NCBI GenBank assembly: GCA_035527715.1
Contig: DATKZY010000233.1
Location: forward strand, 1 to 62,053
Direction: 5' to 3'
DNA: 62,053 nucleotides
Source of the DNA: DSUN01 sp035527715
GTDB taxonomy: Bacteria; Planctomycetota; PUPC01; DSUN01
The position numbers and the translations under genes were made by a program. The notes under the pieces were generated by a model, which did not search any database, was not told the DNA's origin, and saw nothing but the letters and a program-made list of their open reading frames with translations. Of this stretch, positions 42,550-50,366 are shown in pieces (the first letter of the stretch is position 1; the number at the start of each line of letters is the position of its first letter).

Positions 42550-44236
42550 CGCGCGGCGTCTTCTTGCCGGAGCGGCCTTTCGGCGGCTGCGCCTCCTCGA
42601 CGGGAGGGAATGCCTCGAGCCGGAGCTTGTTTCGGGCATTCGCCGCCAGGGTCGTGCGGGGGCCAAGGGCGACGACCCGGCGCAGTAGCGCCCCTCCGAA
42701 CTCCCTGCGCTCAGCCAACTGCTCGGCGAAGTGGAAGCCGACGTAGAACAGCTCCTCGGGCTTCAGGCACTTCTCTGAGGCCAGGCGATCGGCCAGGTCC
42801 GCCTCGGGCAGCTCGAGCAGGACAGCAAACCGCTCGAGGCAGGGGTCGGCGTGGCGTTCGTGTCTGCTGATCCCCTTGGGCGAGAGCTTGAGGGCGACGA
42901 CGGCGCCCTGATACGTGGCCTCGGGGCACGCCGCGCCTCCTCGCAGGAGGGTGGTCAGCATTCGGTCGGCCTCCGCGAATCGCCCTTTGTCCTTGAGCGC
43001 GGTCGCGCGCTTCAGCAGCGCCGCATCGAGCAGCTTCGGGGCTGCCCGGTGGGCAAGATAGCTGAGCGGCTCGACCCGCTTGTCACCGTTCTCCAGGTGC
43101 TCGACGAGGGTGCGGATGAGCGTCTTCGCGGTCGCGGTGGGAATGGCTGCCGCGTGATGCTCGAGGATGCGCACAAGCGTCCACACGCGGCCCGGGTTGG
43201 CCTCGGTGCGAAGGCGCTTCAGGAGCAGCGCAGCGGCGGCGGGATTGCGCTGGAGCGAGGAGACGGCGAGCTCGCGGAGAGCCGGCTGTGGGGCGTCGAG
43301 CTGCTCGACCAGGGCCTTGGCGGCTGCCGGGGTGACCAGGCCGCCCATCTTGTAGACAGCGAAGTCGCGGACCGCCTGGTGCGAGCTGTTCGTGAGGGGC
43401 AGCAACAGGTCTGCTGCCGCGGGCGGCAGGGCCAATGGGCGCAGGAGCTCGATGGCCGGCAGCGCGACGTTGGCGAGATCCTCCTCCCTGAGATAGCCGG
43501 CCAGGGTCTTCAGCTCGCCCGCGGTGAGTTGGGGGCCGATGCCCCGGAGAGCCAGGAGCGCGCGGCGGCGCAGCTCGGGCGCGCGCCGCGGCCGAGCGAA
43601 GCCGAGAAGAGTCGCCTTGCTCTTGGGGCATTGCAGGAAGCCGAGGAGGATCAGGCCGGAAGCGGCAGCCGTCTCGATCTCCAGCGTGCGCTTCTGCGCG
43701 AGATAGCCCCGAACGAGCTCTGCGAGCGCGGCGCGCTCCTCCATGCCCATCGGCTGGATGGCGTGGTCGAATTCCAGGCACACATGCTTGGAGAGCTCGA
43801 GGTCGCCCTCGCCGAGTGCTCGGAGAAGGGCCTCGTGGGCCGCCTTGCCGCCGATGCGGGCAAGCGCGCCGGCAGCACCGCTGCGAATGGGCAAGGGGGC
43901 GTCCAGGACCGCCTTCTTCAGGGAAGGCACGGCGTTCCGGCCGAACCGCACTACCGCCTCGACGGCCTCCTGCTGGAGCGCCAGCGGCCCTGCGAGCGCG
44001 GGAAGAATATGCTCCACGGCCTCCGGCGCGGGGCTGGCGGCAAGCGCCCGGAGTGCGTAGAGCCCGGCCGGGCCGGAGTCGCTTGCGACGACGGCCCCCA
44101 GCGCGGCCAGCACCGGGCCCTCGGCGGGCCTCAACTCGGCCAGGACTCTGGCGACGGCGGCCCGCAGCTCTGGCTCGCCGCGCTGGAGCAAGCCACACAG
44201 TGCCTTGGTCGTCGCGTCCACAGCGCGGGTCCTCAC
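42533..44236 (-). CDS. HEAT-repeat protein downstream of clpC
   Basis: The product of about 567 residues is built from HEAT-like helical repeats (VLAELRPAEGPVLAALGAVV; LPIRSGAAGALARIGGKAAH; ELRRRALLALRGIGPQLTAG; QPALRELAVSSLQRNPAAAA) with a TPR-like later part (KGRFAEADRMLTTLLRGGAA) and a basic tail. No signal peptide is evident with the GTG start at 44236, which lies 14 bases after the clpC stop; the ribosome site is weak, so the start is uncertain. It may be an adaptor or scaffold coexpressed with the Clp system, but that is inferred from position only. Confidence 0.68.
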   Translation of the reverse strand: MRTRAVDATTKALCGLLQRGEPELRAAVARVLAELRPAEGPVLAALGAVVASDSGPAGLYALRALAASPAPEAVEHILPALAGPLALQQEAVEAVVRFGRNAVPSLKKAVLDAPLPIRSGAAGALARIGGKAAHEALLRALGEGDLELSKHVCLEFDHAIQPMGMEERAALAELVRGYLAQKRTLEIETAAASGLILLGFLQCPKSKATLLGFARPRRAPELRRRALLALRGIGPQLTAGELKTLAGYLREEDLANVALPAIELLRPLALPPAAADLLLPLTNSSHQAVRDFAVYKMGGLVTPAAAKALVEQLDAPQPALRELAVSSLQRNPAAAALLLKRLRTEANPGRVWTLVRILEHHAAAIPTATAKTLIRTLVEHLENGDKRVEPLSYLAHRAAPKLLDAALLKRATALKDKGRFAEADRMLTTLLRGGAACPEATYQGAVVALKLSPKGISRHERHADPCLERFAVLLELPEADLADRLASEKCLKPEELFYVGFHFAEQLAERREFGGALLRRVVALGPRTTLAANARNKLRLEAFPPVEEAQPPKGRSGKKTPRVSSRK

Positions 44237-44250
44237 GGCGGCGAAGGGGC

Positions 44251-44865
44251 TCAGGACGAGGCAGCGGTCGCCGGCTCCGCTTCCTTCGTGGGGTTGGGGT
44301 CCTGTGCGTCGAAGAAGAGGTGATGGTCGCGGACGCGGATGGCGATGCGGGCGCCCTCGGTGAGGTGCGCTCGGAGCAGCTCCTCGGCGAGGGGGTCCTC
44401 GATGTGGTTCTCGAGCGCCCGCCTGAGGGGGCGAGCGCCGAACTCGGGGCTGTAGCCCTTCTCGATGAGGAACTGCTTCGCCTCGGGCGAGAGTTCCACC
44501 AGGATGCCGCGGTCGCTCAGACGCTTCGCCACGCGGGCGAACTCGATGTCCACGATGTGCTGGAGATCGTCGCGGGTGAGGTGGCGGAGGACGATCGTGT
44601 CGTCGAGGCGGTTGAGGAACTCGGGCCGGAAATGCCGTTCGACGACGGCCATGAGGCGGCGCTTCATGTCCCGATACGTCTCCTCGCTGCTGGGCTTGAC
44701 GAAGCCCAGGGCGCCCCGGTTCTTGATCACCTCCGCCCCGATATTGGAGGTCATGATGAGGATGATGTTCTTGAAATCCACGTGGCGCCCGAAGCTGTCG
44801 GTCAGGCGTCCCTCCTCCATGATCTGGAGGAGCATGTTGAAGACGTCGGGGTGCGCCTTCTCGAT
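44251..44865 (-). pseudogene. clpC: ClpC, C-terminal part after the in-frame amber codon
   Basis: This segment continues the ClpC frame without shift after the TAG at 44868-44866: IEKAHPDVFNMLLQIMEEG, sensor 1 (IILIMTSNIGAEV), the RPEFLNRLDD arginine-finger box and the C-terminal small domain (GYSPEFGARPLRRALENHIE, sensor 2). It is 204 codons of intact coding sequence with no further stop. A restart at the ATG (44835) would lack any ribosome site and the ATP site. It would be made only by amber readthrough or if the stop codon is an assembly error. Confidence 0.8.
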
Positions 44866-44868
44866 CTA
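44866..44868 (-). other. In-frame amber codon replacing the ClpC Walker B glutamate
   Basis: The minus strand reads CTC GAC TAG ATC GAG AAG, where the family has LDEIEK. A single G-to-T change (GAG to TAG) explains it. TAG ends at least eight other genes here, so it is not reassigned to sense. Confidence 0.85.
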
Positions 44869-46740
44869 GTCGAGGAGCACGACCGCGTAGGGCCTCCTGC
44901 GGATTCTCTCGGTGAGCTGGCCTCCCTCCTCGTAGCCGACGTAGCCTGGCGGGGCGCCGATGAGGCGCGAGACGTTGTGCTTCTCCATGTACTCGGACAT
45001 GTCGATTTGGATCAGGGCGTCCTCCTCGCCGAACATGAATTCGGCGAGGGCGCGGGCGAGCAGCGTCTTGCCGACGCCCGTGGGGCCGAGGAAGATGAAG
45101 GAGCCAATGGGTCGGCGCGGATCCTTGAGGCCGGACCGCGAGCGACGGACCGCCCTGGCGATGGCGCGGATGGCTTCGTCCTGGCTGATGACGCGCTTGT
45201 GGAGCTCCTGCTCCATGCGGAGCAGGCGCTGGGTTTCCTCGCTCTCGAGTCGGGTAAGGGGCACGCCCGTCATGGAAGAGACGACTTCGGCCATGGTCTC
45301 CTCGTTGACGATGCCCTCGGCCTCCTTGGCCTGGTCGCGCCACTCGCGCAGGGTGGCCTGGCACTTGGCGCGGAGCTTCTGCGCCTTGTCGCGCAGGGCC
45401 GCGGCGCGCTCGAAGTCCTGCTGCGCCACAGCCGTGTCCTTCTCCTGGTTGAGGCGTTCGATGTTGGCCTCGAGCTCCTTGAGGTCGGGCGGCTTTGTGG
45501 TCGCGGCCATGCGCACGCGCGCCCCGGCCTCGTCCATCACGTCGATCGCCTTGTCGGGCAGGTAGCGGCCAGTGATGTAGCGGCTCGACAGCTCGACGGC
45601 GAGGGCGAGGGCCGCGTCGGTGTAGTGCACGCGATGGTGGGCCTCGTAGCGGTCGCGCAGGCCCTTGAGGATCTCGAGCGTCTCGTCCTTCGTCGGCGGG
45701 TCCACCATGATCGTCTGGAAGCGGCGCTCGAGCGCGCCGTCCTTCTCCACGTACTTGCGGTACTCGTCGAGCGTGGTCGCGCCGATGCACTGCATCTCGC
45801 CGCGCGAGAGGGCCGGCTTGAGTACGTTGGACGCGTCGATGGCGCCCTCGGCGCCGCCGGCGCCCACGAGGGTGTGCAGCTCGTCAATGAAGAGGATGAC
45901 GTTCTTGGCCTTGCGCACCTCGTTCATGACCGCCTTGATGCGTTCCTCGAACTGGCCGCGGTACTTGGTGCCGGCGACCATGAGGGCGAGGTCGAGGATG
46001 ACGATGCGGCGGTCGCGGAGGGTCTCGGGCACGTTGCCGGAGACGAGCGAGGCGGCGAAGCCCTCGACGATGGCCGTCTTGCCCACGCCGGCCTCGCCGA
46101 GGAGGACGGGGTTGTTCTTCGTGCGGCGCGAGAGCACCTGGGTGAGGCGCTGGATCTCGCGGCCGCGGCCGATCACGGGGTCGAGCTTGCCTTCGCGGGC
46201 CAACTCGGTGAGGTCGCGGCCGAACGAGTCGAGGGCCGGGGTGTCGCTCTTGGACCGTTTGGCGCTATTCTGGCGCGGGCCGTCGGCTGTGCCCTGGAGG
46301 TCGGAGCCGAGGAAATTGTGGATCTCGTCGCGGACCTCCTCGAGCTTGAGGCCGAGGTTGACGAGCACCTGGGCGGCGATGCCTTCCTGCTCGCGCAGGA
46401 GGCCGAGCAGCAGGTGCTCGGTGCCGATGTAGTGGTGGCCGAGGCTTCGGGCCTCCTCGAGGGCCAGCTCCAGCACCCGCTTGGCCCGCGGGGTGTAGGG
46501 GAGCTGTTGGTTGGCGGGGACGGGCTCGGGCCCGCGCTCGACCACCTTCTCGATTTCCTGGCGGATCTCCTTCAGCTCGACGCCCATCTTCTTGAGGACC
46601 ACGGACGCGACGCCTGTGCCCTCCTTGACGAGGGCCAGCAGGATATGCTCGGTGCCCACGTAGTCGTGGTGGAATCGCTGGGCTTCCAGGCGCGCGAAGC
46701 TCATGACCTTGCGCGCCCGCTCGGTGAATCGGTCGAACAT
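44866..46740 (-). CDS. clpC: ClpC AAA+ unfoldase, truncated by an in-frame amber codon
   Basis: ClpC unfolds substrates, notably arginine-phosphorylated proteins, for ClpP. The 624 residues before the stop hold two Clp N repeats (about 1-150: MFDRFTERARKVMSFARLEA; YVGTEHILLALVKEG; YIGTEHLLLGLLREQ), AAA domain 1 (Walker A GEAGVGKT about 208-215, Walker B VILFIDELHTLVG), a UVR-like middle region (DFERAAALRDKAQKLRAK) and AAA domain 2 up to Walker A GPTGVGKT (552-559) and VVLLD. Codon 625, normally the Walker B Glu (GAG), is TAG. The ATG at 46740 directly abuts the mcsB stop codon. As written, the second ATPase domain is broken. Confidence 0.88.
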   Translation of the reverse strand: MFDRFTERARKVMSFARLEAQRFHHDYVGTEHILLALVKEGTGVASVVLKKMGVELKEIRQEIEKVVERGPEPVPANQQLPYTPRAKRVLELALEEARSLGHHYIGTEHLLLGLLREQEGIAAQVLVNLGLKLEEVRDEIHNFLGSDLQGTADGPRQNSAKRSKSDTPALDSFGRDLTELAREGKLDPVIGRGREIQRLTQVLSRRTKNNPVLLGEAGVGKTAIVEGFAASLVSGNVPETLRDRRIVILDLALMVAGTKYRGQFEERIKAVMNEVRKAKNVILFIDELHTLVGAGGAEGAIDASNVLKPALSRGEMQCIGATTLDEYRKYVEKDGALERRFQTIMVDPPTKDETLEILKGLRDRYEAHHRVHYTDAALALAVELSSRYITGRYLPDKAIDVMDEAGARVRMAATTKPPDLKELEANIERLNQEKDTAVAQQDFERAAALRDKAQKLRAKCQATLREWRDQAKEAEGIVNEETMAEVVSSMTGVPLTRLESEETQRLLRMEQELHKRVISQDEAIRAIARAVRRSRSGLKDPRRPIGSFIFLGPTGVGKTLLARALAEFMFGEEDALIQIDMSEYMEKHNVSRLIGAPPGYVGYEEGGQLTERIRRRPYAVVLLD

Positions 46741-47811
46741 CTACTGGTCTCCTGTGTGCCCGGCCTGCGCCAGGCACTCGCGGATGTAGGTGGCCCGGGC
46801 CACGTCGCGGACCTGGGGGCCGAGTTCGCGGCCCTCCAGGACCTGGAGGTGCGCCGGGAGGGTTCGGACGAAGAGCTGGTTGACGGCCGAGATGTCCAGG
46901 TTGCTCAGGAGGGCCAGGTGCACGCCGAGGCGCAGGTGGGACAGCAGTGCAATGGTCTCCCCGGACGAGATGATGCGCGCGTGGCGGAGCATGCCGTAGG
47001 CCCGCCACACGCGGTCCTCGATTTGCTGGCGGTTGCGGTCGAGGAGGAACTGGCGCGCCCGGCGCTCGTTCTCGACGATCTCGGGGATGATGCCCTGGAT
47101 TTCGGCGAGAATCTCCTCCTCGGTCTTGCCGAGGCTGATCTGGTTGGAGATCTGGTAGAGGTTGCCGGAGGCCTGGGTGCCCTCGCCGTAGAGGCCGCGG
47201 ACGATGAGGTTGATCTTGGCCACGGCGTGGAAGACCTTCTCGATCTGCTTGGTGAGCTCGAGGGCGGGGAGGTGGAGCATCACCGACGCCCGCATGCCGG
47301 TGCCCACGTTGGTGGGGCAGGCCGTGAGATACCCGAGGCGCTCGCTGTAGGCGTAGGGCACGCGGTCGCCCAGCGCCGTGTCCACCTCGTTGGTGAGGCG
47401 CCAGGTCTCGGCCAGCTCGAAGCCGCAGTGGAGCACCTGGATGCGGAGGTGGTCCTCCTCGTTGACCATGATGCTGACGGCCTCGTTGACGCGGATCGCG
47501 ACGCCGCGGTCGCCCGCGGCGTCCTCGTGCTCCTTGGAGATGAGGTGGCGCTCGACCAGGAGGCGGCGCTCGATCTCGCTGGCCGCCTTGAGGTCGAAGT
47601 AGTGGCAGTCGGGCACAACCGTATCGTCCACGATGCTCTCGCACAGGCGCTGGCTGAGACCGGCTTGCTGTTCGGGCTTCAGGCGAGAGACGAACGGGTA
47701 GCCGGCGACGTTCCGGGCGAGGCGGATCCGCGTGCTGATGACGATATCGCTGTCGGTTCCCAAGCCGCGCAGCCATTCGCCGGACTGGTGGACCAGATCA
47801 CTCAGCTGCAT
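46741..47811 (-). CDS. mcsB: Protein-arginine kinase McsB
   Basis: The 356-residue enzyme phosphorylates arginine residues in proteins, marking them for ClpC-ClpP. It belongs to the guanido-kinase fold: the ATP-binding VISTRIRLARNVAGYPF (about 28-44), the reactive Cys165 in TACPTNVGTGMRASV, and the NEEDHLRIQ loop. McsA activates it. The ATG at 47811 overlaps the end of mcsA by 14 bases. The stop codon is directly followed by the clpC start, so the three genes are translationally coupled. Length matches the family. Confidence 0.94.
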   Translation of the reverse strand: MQLSDLVHQSGEWLRGLGTDSDIVISTRIRLARNVAGYPFVSRLKPEQQAGLSQRLCESIVDDTVVPDCHYFDLKAASEIERRLLVERHLISKEHEDAAGDRGVAIRVNEAVSIMVNEEDHLRIQVLHCGFELAETWRLTNEVDTALGDRVPYAYSERLGYLTACPTNVGTGMRASVMLHLPALELTKQIEKVFHAVAKINLIVRGLYGEGTQASGNLYQISNQISLGKTEEEILAEIQGIIPEIVENERRARQFLLDRNRQQIEDRVWRAYGMLRHARIISSGETIALLSHLRLGVHLALLSNLDISAVNQLFVRTLPAHLQVLEGRELGPQVRDVARATYIRECLAQAGHTGDQ

Positions 47812-48316
47812 TGCCTCGTCCCTTCTTGAGGGCATAGATCTGGTCGCGGATGCGGGCGGCGCGCTCGTACGCTTCGTCGGACACGGCCTTGCGCAGCTCC
47901 GAGCGGAGCTGGGTGAGGCGGTCGTCGGCCCTCGCCGACGCCGGGGCGCTGGCCTGCTTGCCACGGTGCTCGGCCGTGCCGTGGATGCGCTCGAGCAGCG
48001 GGTCAACGCCCCTGCGAAACACCTCGTAGTCGTTGGGGCAGCCGAACCGGCCGGCCGAGCGGAAGTCCGCGAAGGTCATGCCGCAGTTGGGGCACACGGC
48101 CTTCTTGAGCTCGTCGTTCTCGGCCTCGCCCGCGGCCTGGACGATGCCGCTGAGGACCTCGCTGAGGTCAATGACGGAGCTGCTGGTGGGAAAGACGAGT
48201 TTCTTCTTCTTCGCGCAGTCCTCGCAGAGGTGGATCTCCTTCTTCTCGCCGTTGATGATCTCGGTGACGTGTATGGTGGCCAGCTTCTTGCCGCACTGGC
48301 ACACGATCTGGCTCAT
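47798..48316 (-). CDS. mcsA: McsA, zinc-binding activator of McsB
   Basis: The 172-residue protein has zinc-binding cysteine pairs (CQCGKK at 6-11, CEDC at 31-34, CPNC at about 75-78) and a C-terminal UVR/coiled-coil motif (DEAYERAARIRDQIYALKK). McsA stimulates the arginine kinase McsB and bridges it to ClpC. The first pair is CxC rather than the common CxxC. The ATG at 48316 has a strong AGGAG. The CtsR repressor that usually heads the cluster in Firmicutes is absent; the gene instead follows the HPS-RraA gene by 12 bases. Confidence 0.93.
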   Translation of the reverse strand: MSQIVCQCGKKLATIHVTEIINGEKKEIHLCEDCAKKKKLVFPTSSSVIDLSEVLSGIVQAAGEAENDELKKAVCPNCGMTFADFRSAGRFGCPNDYEVFRRGVDPLLERIHGTAEHRGKQASAPASARADDRLTQLRSELRKAVSDEAYERAARIRDQIYALKKGRGNAAE

Positions 48317-48328
48317 GGGCGGATCTCC

Positions 48329-49618
48329 TCACTTCTTCTCCCACCGCAGGAGCTCTAGCACCTGGGCGAGGGTGGTGTGCTGCGAGCGGATCTCTCCACG
48401 AATGCGGTTCTCGCGCTCCAGGCAATCCATCGCGCGGTTCGCCATCTCGGCGGCCTGGGGTCGGGGGACCACCATCATGCCATCGTCGTCGGCGACGATC
48501 CAGTCCCCTGTGTTGATCTCGATCCCCTCGATGCGGATCGTGGGGCCAATCTCTCCGTAGCCCTTGGGCTCGCCTGCTGCCGCTGCGATGCAGCGCGCGA
48601 AGCAGGGGAAACGGAGCTCGACGATGTTCTGCGTGTCGCGCACCGCGCCGTCCACGGCGACGCCTGCGATCTGCCTCTTGGCGCAGCTTTCGGTGGCAAG
48701 CTCGCCCCAGACGGCTGGAGGCCGGCCGCCGGCGTCCACCACGATCACCTGGCCCGGCTCGGCCTTGTCAATCGCCTCCACGGGCTTCGCCCAGTCGCCG
48801 GGCGCCGTGCGAACGGTGAGGGCAGGGCCCACCATCCGCGCCCCGGGCCACACCGGGCGCAGCCCCACGATGCCTGGCAGCCGGTGATTGCCGTCCGACA
48901 GGTTGGCCGTGGAGACCCTCTCGAGGGTCTCGCGGACGCCTTGCCCGGCCGCCCGGTGATACAGGTCGGTGTGGACCCCGGTGCCGGTGTGCATGGCCGT
49001 CTTGAGTGCGGCGGTAGCGGCGCGCGCGTCGGCCGATTTCGTGATGGCTCCCCCGACGATGACGATGCGCGCGCCGGCCTCGATGGCCTGGACGACCGAT
49101 TCGGAGTTGATGCCGCCGGCGACGGCTACGGGGATGGGGACGGCTCGGGCGACGCGGCGCAGCTCATCGAAGGTCCCCACGCCGCGCATCTGCTCGTCAA
49201 TCGGCGTGTGGAGCCCCACGGACGCGGCTCCCCACTCGGCTGCCTGGCGGGCGCGCGCTGCCGGGTCGGGGCAGCCCAGCAGGTCCACGGCAATCTGCAC
49301 GCCGTAGTTCTGGCCGGCCTTGACGCACTCCTGGAGCGTCGAATCCGAGGCCAGCCCCAGGACCGCTGCGACGGTGGCCCCGGCCTTGGCGGCCGCTTCG
49401 ATCTCGATGCGGCCCGCGTCAATCGTCTTGAGGTCCGCCACGATGGGGACCTGGGGAAACTCTCGGCGCAACTGGCGGACCGCGTCAAGGCCCTCGCTCT
49501 TGATCAGCGGGGTTCCGGCTTCAAGCCAGTCAGCGCCGCCCGCGACGGCTTCACGCGCCACGCGGAGCGCTTGGCTCAGGTTGAGAAAGTCCAGGGCGAC
49601 CTGGAGGACGATATCCAC
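48329..49618 (-). CDS. Fused hexulose-6-phosphate synthase-like/RraA-like protein
   Basis: The 429-residue protein is a fusion. Residues about 1-212 are an orotidine-decarboxylase-superfamily barrel of the HPS type (VALDFLNLSQALRVAREA; DxKxxD as ADLKTIDAG; VAVAGGINSES; IVIVGGAIT). Residues about 225-420 are an RraA/4-hydroxy-4-methyl-2-oxoglutarate-aldolase-like domain (GPALTVRTAPGDWAKPVEAI; AVDGAVRDTQNI; DWIVADDDGMMVVP). HPS condenses formaldehyde with ribulose 5-phosphate; RraA-like domains include aldolases and decarboxylases. Whether it makes hexulose phosphate or splits a similar aldol is undetermined. No 6-phospho-3-hexuloisomerase is nearby. GTG at 49618 follows AAAGGA. Confidence 0.87.
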   Translation of the reverse strand: MDIVLQVALDFLNLSQALRVAREAVAGGADWLEAGTPLIKSEGLDAVRQLRREFPQVPIVADLKTIDAGRIEIEAAAKAGATVAAVLGLASDSTLQECVKAGQNYGVQIAVDLLGCPDPAARARQAAEWGAASVGLHTPIDEQMRGVGTFDELRRVARAVPIPVAVAGGINSESVVQAIEAGARIVIVGGAITKSADARAATAALKTAMHTGTGVHTDLYHRAAGQGVRETLERVSTANLSDGNHRLPGIVGLRPVWPGARMVGPALTVRTAPGDWAKPVEAIDKAEPGQVIVVDAGGRPPAVWGELATESCAKRQIAGVAVDGAVRDTQNIVELRFPCFARCIAAAAGEPKGYGEIGPTIRIEGIEINTGDWIVADDDGMMVVPRPQAAEMANRAMDCLERENRIRGEIRSQHTTLAQVLELLRWEKK

Positions 49619-49649
49619 GTCGAGTCCTTTGGCCCCGGGAGGGCCGGGG

Positions 49650-50051
49650 TCAGGCCGAGCCCTCGGCTGCGCTCAGGGCAGGCCTGCTGTAGGTGGCGCC
49701 GCAGCCGTCGGACTCCCATGCCGTCACCTTGGCCACGGCGATGCCTTCGGGGAGCCGGACTGCAAGGGCCTCGTAGAGCATCCGAGCGATGTTCTCGGTG
49801 GTCGGGTTCGTGTGGCGAAAGGCGTCCAGATCATTCAGGCACTGGTGATCAAGGGGCTCGAGGACCCCGCGGAGCAAGCCCTTCGCCTCGCGGAAGTCGA
49901 TCAGCATGCCCAGGCGGTCCAGTCTCTCGCCGCGCAGAACGACGTCCACCTTCCAGTTATGGCCGTGCAATCGCTCGCAGTTGCCGTCGTACTCCCGCAG
50001 ACGGTGCGCCGCGGCGAACTCGGCCTGAATGTGCAGTTCATAGGCGTCCAG
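49650..50051 (-). CDS. queD: 6-carboxytetrahydropterin synthase QueD, unusual start codon
   Basis: The roughly 133-residue enzyme converts dihydroneopterin triphosphate to 6-carboxytetrahydropterin in queuosine/7-deazapurine synthesis. Zn ligands are in FAAAHRL and LHGHNW, the catalytic Cys is in DGNCERLHGH, and DHQCLND, TTENIARMLYEAL and VTAWESDGCGATY complete the signatures. The N-terminal part YELHIQAEFAAAHRL is where QueD normally begins, but no ATG, GTG or TTG lies in frame upstream within the transcript. CTG at 50051 with GGGAG seven bases upstream is the only reasonable start. The tail (ALSAAEGSA) looks repeat-derived. The operon's promoter is at 50116-50144. Confidence 0.85.
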   Translation of the reverse strand: MDAYELHIQAEFAAAHRLREYDGNCERLHGHNWKVDVVLRGERLDRLGMLIDFREAKGLLRGVLEPLDHQCLNDLDAFRHTNPTTENIARMLYEALAVRLPEGIAVAKVTAWESDGCGATYSRPALSAAEGSA

Positions 50052-50115
50052 AGCGCTGCTCCCGGCGGACGCGGCCGGCGCCGCGCCCGCGCTCGCCGGG
50101 CCGTGACTTGCCCGG

Positions 50116-50144
50116 ATTATAGCATTCCTCGCGCGGCAAGTCAA
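50116..50144 (-). promoter_or_regulatory. Promoter of the queD-HPS-mcsAB-clpC operon
   Basis: On the minus strand, TTGACT (50144-50139) and a perfect TATAAT (50121-50116) are 17 bases apart. No obvious CtsR-type heptanucleotide operator is visible next to it. Confidence 0.75.
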
Positions 50145-50294
50145 GGCAGGCACGCGGCGTGGCGAAGCAGGGGAAACGGATGATTTGTGATGGTATACGC
50201 CGTTGCTCCTGTGGTTTGTGGTGGGCCGAGCGCCGGGCAAGCTGCTGTGCTTGCCGCGTGTCGGCGCCATGCGCGCGGCTCGATGGATCCACGG

Positions 50295-50323
50295 TTGGCA
50301 TGATACGCAGGGCATAGTATAAT
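50295..50323 (+). promoter_or_regulatory. Promoter of the twin TPR genes
   Basis: TTGGCA (50295-50300) and a perfect TATAAT (50318-50323), 17 bases apart, lie 44 bases upstream of the first TPR gene. Confidence 0.7.
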
Positions 50324-50366
50324 CAAACGGAGCGGCCCCCTGCGTGGACGGGGGCTGGGGAGAGGC

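Noticed and set aside
44866..44868. UAG reassigned as a sense codon
   Set aside because: TAG terminates the ThuA, pdhA, pdhB, PQQ-like, mcsB, GH16, heparinase-like and second TPR genes at the expected family lengths.
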